Source: Scolanthus callimorphus | Taxonomy: Eukaryota; Cnidaria; Anthozoa; Actiniaria; Edwardsiidae | Assembly: GCA_033964015.1 (NCBI GenBank) | Contig: CM066912.1 | Span: 34,041,205 to 34,105,204, forward strand | Length of the DNA stretch: 64,000 nt | Direction of reading: 5' to 3' | Shown here: piece after piece, positions 59,679 through 64,000 of the stretch | Numbering within the stretch: position 1 is the first letter of the stretch | Layout: each line of letters opens with the position of its first letter | The notes under the pieces: generated by a model | Databases searched by the model: none | What the model was told of the DNA's origin: nothing | What the model saw: only the letters and a program-made list of their open reading frames with translations | Translations under genes and position numbers: made by a program

Positions 59679-59995
59679 TTGTTCCAAGTTTGTGGCGAGG
59701 TTGGACAAGGCCAACCCCTTTTACAATCTAATTAAAGGGAGACTAATTTTGCCCTCTAAGCAATACAGTCTCAGGCAGGCACCAGTCCCAAAAACGCAAC
59801 TTTGCCACACGGACAGATTCAAGAACTTTGTGTCCGTAAAGTACGGCCACCATTTGAAATTGAATTAATGTATATTGTTATATATTTATTTGTATTTGTC
59901 TCTAAGTGTGTATTTTTATCATGACCTCTTCCTGTAATCCAGTATTATACTGCAATAGGATGGAATAAACTACATTACATTACATTACATTACAT
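59679..59995 (+). mobile_element. 3' end of a second LINE family
   Basis: Encodes a LINE ORF2 C-terminus (CSKFVARLDKANPFYNLIKG ... KNFVSVKYGHHLKLN-stop at 59868), then a 3' UTR with AATAAA near 59965 and a (TACAT)n pentamer tail ending at 59995, directly followed by satellite. Its tail and protein differ from the (TTCTG)n element. The frame happens to be continuous with the satellite's DNRL frame, which makes a 519-codon open frame that I do not regard as a gene. Confidence 0.85.
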
Positions 59996-61066
59996 AATCG
60001 TCTAGATAATCGTCTAGATAATCGTCTAGATAATCGTCTAGATAATTGTCTAGATAGTCGTCCAGATAATCGTCCAGATAATCGTCCAGATAATCGTATA
60101 GATAATCGTATAGATAATCGTATAGATAATCGTATAGATAATCGTATAGATAATCATATAGATAATCATATAGATAATCATAAACCTTAGCCCAAAGTGA
60201 ATTTTTTTCAACAGAAACACGCCCGATAATCGTCTAGATAATCGTCTAGATAATCGTCTAAGTAATCGTCTAGATAATCATATAGATAATCATCTAGATA
60301 ATCATATAGATAATCATAAACCTTACCCCAAAGTGAATCTTTTCCAACAGAAACACGCCCGATAATCACGCTTGATTATCGTCTAGATAATCGTCTAGAT
60401 AATCACGCTAGATAATCGTCTAGATAATCGTCTAGATAATCGTCTAGATAATCGTCTAGATAATCGTCTAGATAATCGTCTAGATAATCGTCTAGATAAT
60501 CGTCTAGATAATCGTCTAGATAATCGTCTAGATAATCGTCTAGATAATCGTCTAGATAATCGTCTACATAATCGTCTAGATAGTCGTCTAGATAGTCGTA
60601 TAGATAATCGTATAGATAGTCGTATAGATAATCGTATAGATAATCATAAACCTTAGCCCAAAGTGAATCTTTTTCAACAGAAACACGCCCGATAATCGTC
60701 TAGATAATCGTCTAGATAATCGTCTAGATAATCGTCTAGATAATCGTCTAGATAATCGTCTAGATAATCGTCTAGATAACCGTCTAGATAATCATATAGA
60801 TAATCATCTAGATAATCATAAACCCCAAAGTGAATCTTTTCCAACAGAAACACGCCCGATAATCACGCTTGATTATCGTCTAGATAATCGTCTAGATAAT
60901 CGCATAGATAATCGCATAGATAATCGTACAGATAATCGTATAGATAATCGTCTAGATAATCGTCTAGATAATCGTCTAGATAATCGTCTAGATAATCGTA
61001 TAGATAATCGTATAGATAGTCGTATAGATAATCGTCTAGATAACCCTCTAGATAATCGTCTAGATA

Positions 61067-64000
61067 ATCGTCTAGATAACCGTCTAGATAATCCTCTAGA
61101 TAATCGTCTAGATAATCTTATAGATAATCGTCTAGATAATTGTCTACATAATCGTCCAGATAATCGTCTAGATAATCGTATAGATAGCCGTATAGATAGT
61201 CGTATAGATAATCGTCTAGATAAACCTCTAGATAATCGTCTAGATAATCGTCTAGATAACGGTCTAGATAATCGTCTAGATAATCGTCTAGATAATCGCA
61301 TAGATAATCGCATAGATAATCGCATAGATAATCGTACAGACAATCGTCTAGATAATCGTCTAGATAATCGTCTTGATAATCGTATAGATAATCGTATAGA
61401 TAGTCGTATAGATAGTCGTCTAGATAATCGTCTAGATAACCCTCTAGATAATCGTCTAGATAACCGTCTAGATAATCGTCTAGATAATCGTCTAGATAAT
61501 CGTATAGATAATCGTCTAGATATTCCTCTAGATAGTCGTATAGATAATCGTATGGATAATCGTATAGATAATCGTATAGATAATCGTATAGATAATCGTA
61601 TAGATAATCGTATAGATAATCGTATAGATAATCGTATAGATAATCGTATAGATAATCAAATAGATAATCATATAGATAATCATATAGATAATCATAAAAA
61701 CATAGCCCAAAGTGAATCTTTTCCAACAGAAACACACCCGATAGTCACGCTAGATAATCGTCTAGATAATCGTCTAGATTGTCGTTCGTATAGATAATCG
61801 TATAGATAATCATATAGATAATCATATATATAATCATATAGATAATCATATAGATAATCAAAACACTTAGCTAATCGTCTAGATAATCGTCCAGATAATC
61901 GTCTAGATAATCGTCTAGATAATCGTGTAGATAATCTTCTAGATAATCGTATAGAGTTTACATATCTCGGCGTAGTTTTTGACGAGCGTCTTAGCTGGAA
62001 CAGTCATGTAAGGAATGTATTATCAAAAGTAGGCAAGCGTGTAGGCATGTTAGGTCGTCTTCGTGGCAATTTGACTACTCACAGTGCGAATGTTATCTAT
62101 ACGACTCTCATATGACCAATTTTAGATTACTGTGATAGTGTGTGGGGCTGCTGCGGTGAGGTAAATAGTCAAAATCTCGAAAACATACAGAAGCGCGCAG
62201 GTAGAATTGTAGCGCGAACCAGCCGCAGTTTCCTGCTATGGAATCACTTAAATGGCCAACTCTAGTGAAAGGCGCCAGAGTCATGTATTTAATCTTGTCA
62301 AAAAATGCATTGAGGGGCGTTGCCCACAGTATTTTAAGAGCTATTTTCAGTTTAACAGTGCCATATACGCGCGCACTACAAGGCAACGCAATTTGCTGCA
62401 TTTCCCGGCTGTTAGGATTGAAGTTGCAAAAAGGTCTTTCTCTTTTTATGGCTGTACCGTTTTTAATAAACTTTCTAAATAACTTTATATATATATATAA
62501 TTATTAGATTTTTAATCATTATTAGATTTTTAATCATATATAGTTTTTATCAATTCATAATTATTATTACGTATTATATATGTTTTATATTGTAGATGTG
62601 TATTAGTGCTCAGGGCTCCTATTGATAACAGGTTGTTTTATTCAATCTGAAAGGGCTACCCTGAGCCTTATAATTAAATAAAGGTTTCTGTTCTGTTCTG
62701 TATAGATAATCGTATAGATAATCGTATAGATAATCGTATAGATAATCAAATAGATAATCATATAGATAATCATATAGATAATCATAAAACTTAGCCCAAA
62801 GTGAATCTTTTCCAACAGAAACACGCCCGATAATCACGCTAGATAATCGTCTAGATAATCGTCTAGATAGTCGTCTAGATAATCGTCTAAAAATCGTATA
62901 GATAATCGTATAGATAATCGTCTAGATAATCGTATAGATAATCGTATAGATAATCGTATACATAATTGTATACATAATCGTATAGATAATCGTATTGATA
63001 ATCGTATAGATAATCGCATAGATAATCGTATAGATAATCGTATAGATAATCAAATAGATAATCATATAGATAATCATAAAACTTAGCTCAAAGTGAATCT
63101 TTTCCAACAGAAACACGCCCGATAATCGTCTAGATAACCGTCTAGATAATCCTCTAGATAATCGTCTAGATAATCTTATAGATAATCGTCTAGATAATTG
63201 TCTACATAATCGTCCAGATAATCGTCTAGATAATCGTATAGATAGCCGTATAGATAGTCGTATAGATAATCGTCTAGATAAACCTCTAGATAATCGTCTA
63301 GATAATCGTCTAGATAACGGTCTAGATAATCGTCTAGATAATCGTCTAGATAATCGCATAGATAATCGCATAGATAATCGCATAGATAATCGTACAGACA
63401 ATCGTCTAGATAATCGTCTAGATAATCGTCTTGATAATCGTATAGATAATCGTATAGATAGTCGTATAGATAGTCGTCTAGATAATCGTCTAGATAACCC
63501 TCTAGATAATCGTCTAGATAACCGTCTAGATAATCGTCTAGATAATCGTCTAGATAATCGTATAGATAATCGTCTAGATATTCCTCTAGATAGTCGTATA
63601 GATAATCGTATGGATAATCGTATAGATAATCGTATAGATAATCGTATAGATAATCGTATAGATAATCGTATAGATAATCGTATAGATAATCGTATAGATA
63701 ATCGTATAGATAATCAAATAGATAATCATATAGATAATCATATAGATAATCATAAAACATAGCCCAAAGTGAATCTTTTCCAACAGAAACACACCCGATA
63801 GTCACGCTAGATAATCGTCTAGATAATCGTCTAGATTGTCGTTCGTATAGATAATCGTATAGATAATCATATAGATAATCATATATATAATCATATAGAT
63901 AATCATATAGATAATCAAAACACTTAGCTAATCGTCTAGATAATCGTCCAGATAATCGTCTAGATAATCGTCTAGATAATCGTGTAGATAATCTTCTAGA
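61067..64000. repeat. 2.06-kb higher-order tandem unit
   Basis: 61067-63125 is repeated from about 63125 (offset 2058 bp), to the window end, including rare variants such as GATAGCCGTATAG, AACCTCTAG and AACGGTCTAG. The unit contains satellite, spacers and the third LINE fragment but no BEN gene. The repeat joint lies just after a spacer (ACGCCCGATAATC). Confidence 0.88.
61954..62700 (+). mobile_element. LINE 3' fragment, copy 3
   Basis: Same fragment as at 51631 and 55553, with three one-base losses (in TTTCCTGC near 62232, GTGAAAGG near 62266 and CGTATTATATA near 62571), the shared TGA and the same (TTCTG)n tail. It sits in the 2.06-kb unit and is not followed by a BEN gene. Confidence 0.88.

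Larger units (their letters stand above)
50051..64000. repeat. 12-bp satellite (AGATAATCGTCT) with higher-order structure
   Basis: Nearly continuous head-to-tail 12-mers, several hundred in all, interrupted only by the inserts listed separately, running off the right edge. Variants CGTCTA, CGTATA, CGCATA, CATATA and CAAATA are ordered: after each spacer come CGTCTA units, then CGTATA, then CAAATA/CATATA, then the spacer. The spacer (CATAAAACTTAGCCCAAAGT, GAATCTTTTCCAACAGAAAC, ACGCCCGATAATCACG) occurs at least 17 times, for example near 50164, 50570, 50950, 51375, 55297, 60655 and 63760. A 12-bp unit leaves three of six frames stop-free, which explains the long DNRL, RLSR and DDYL open frames. 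Confidence 0.97.

Noticed and set aside
54396..59868. Very long open frames (up to 519 codons) across the satellite taken as genes
   Set aside because: The 12-bp unit is stop-free in three frames, both strands are open at once, and the composition is a pure tetrapeptide repeat. Explained by the repeat alone.
50051..64000. CRISPR-like array of spacers and repeats
   Set aside because: Repeats are 12-bp head-to-tail units without unique spacers, in a eukaryotic genome; it is a satellite.
50051..64000. Telomeric or rDNA array
   Set aside because: The unit is not TTAGGG-like and no rRNA sequence is present.

Overview
This window is animal nuclear DNA that looks like an anthozoan cnidarian, most likely a stony coral. 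The evidence is AT-rich, intron- and repeat-rich DNA, a canonical eukaryotic tRNA-Val, a two-exon class A GPCR, a many-finger C2H2 gene, a BEN-domain gene, CR1/L2/jockey-like LINEs and many short foldback elements. The phylum is an inference from gene and repeat style; no marker gene proves it.

Layout. 1-27 kb: no protein gene I can support. It holds minisatellites (59 bp at the left edge, 26 bp near 1.4 kb, 28-32 bp near 22 kb, 112-126 bp near 25.6 kb), many inverted-repeat MITE-like elements (two types end in TTAA), a tRNA-Val(AAC) at 6.2 kb with a decayed relative at 4.4 kb, and diverged repeats carrying a CRE-like TGACGTCA. 27.4-36.2 kb: one rhodopsin-class GPCR with a 22-nt first coding exon, a 7.6-kb intron and one long exon holding all seven helices. 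The intron contains a SINE, a 263-bp tandem duplication and a nearly perfect 250-bp palindrome. 36.2-45.7 kb: foldback elements, including a MULE-type MITE with a 9-bp target duplication, and a three-unit array of a 533-bp repeat. 45.7-50.05 kb: a roughly 15-finger C2H2 gene on the minus strand, broken by a 2.6-kb LINE between two fingers, a 126-bp TTAA element inside one finger, several small frameshifts and triplication of its last half-finger.

50.05-64 kb: a large 12-bp satellite (core AGATAATCGTCT) running off the window end. It is polarised (CGTCTA, then CGTATA, then CATATA variants, then a conserved spacer of about 55 bp seen at least 17 times) and carries higher-order duplications of about 3.9 kb and 2.06 kb. 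Embedded are three copies of one LINE 3' end, one copy of a second LINE 3' end, and two nearly identical copies of a three-exon BEN-domain gene whose splice sites and reading frame are intact. Long open frames across the satellite on both strands follow from the period being a multiple of three and should not be read as proteins.

There is no operon-like logic here. The functional candidates are the GPCR, the tRNA and possibly the BEN copies. The rest records transposition, local duplication and satellite growth. The most unusual features are the GATA-motif satellite that has duplicated a BEN-domain gene, and the zinc-finger exon split by two insertions whose boundaries can be read to the base or close to it.
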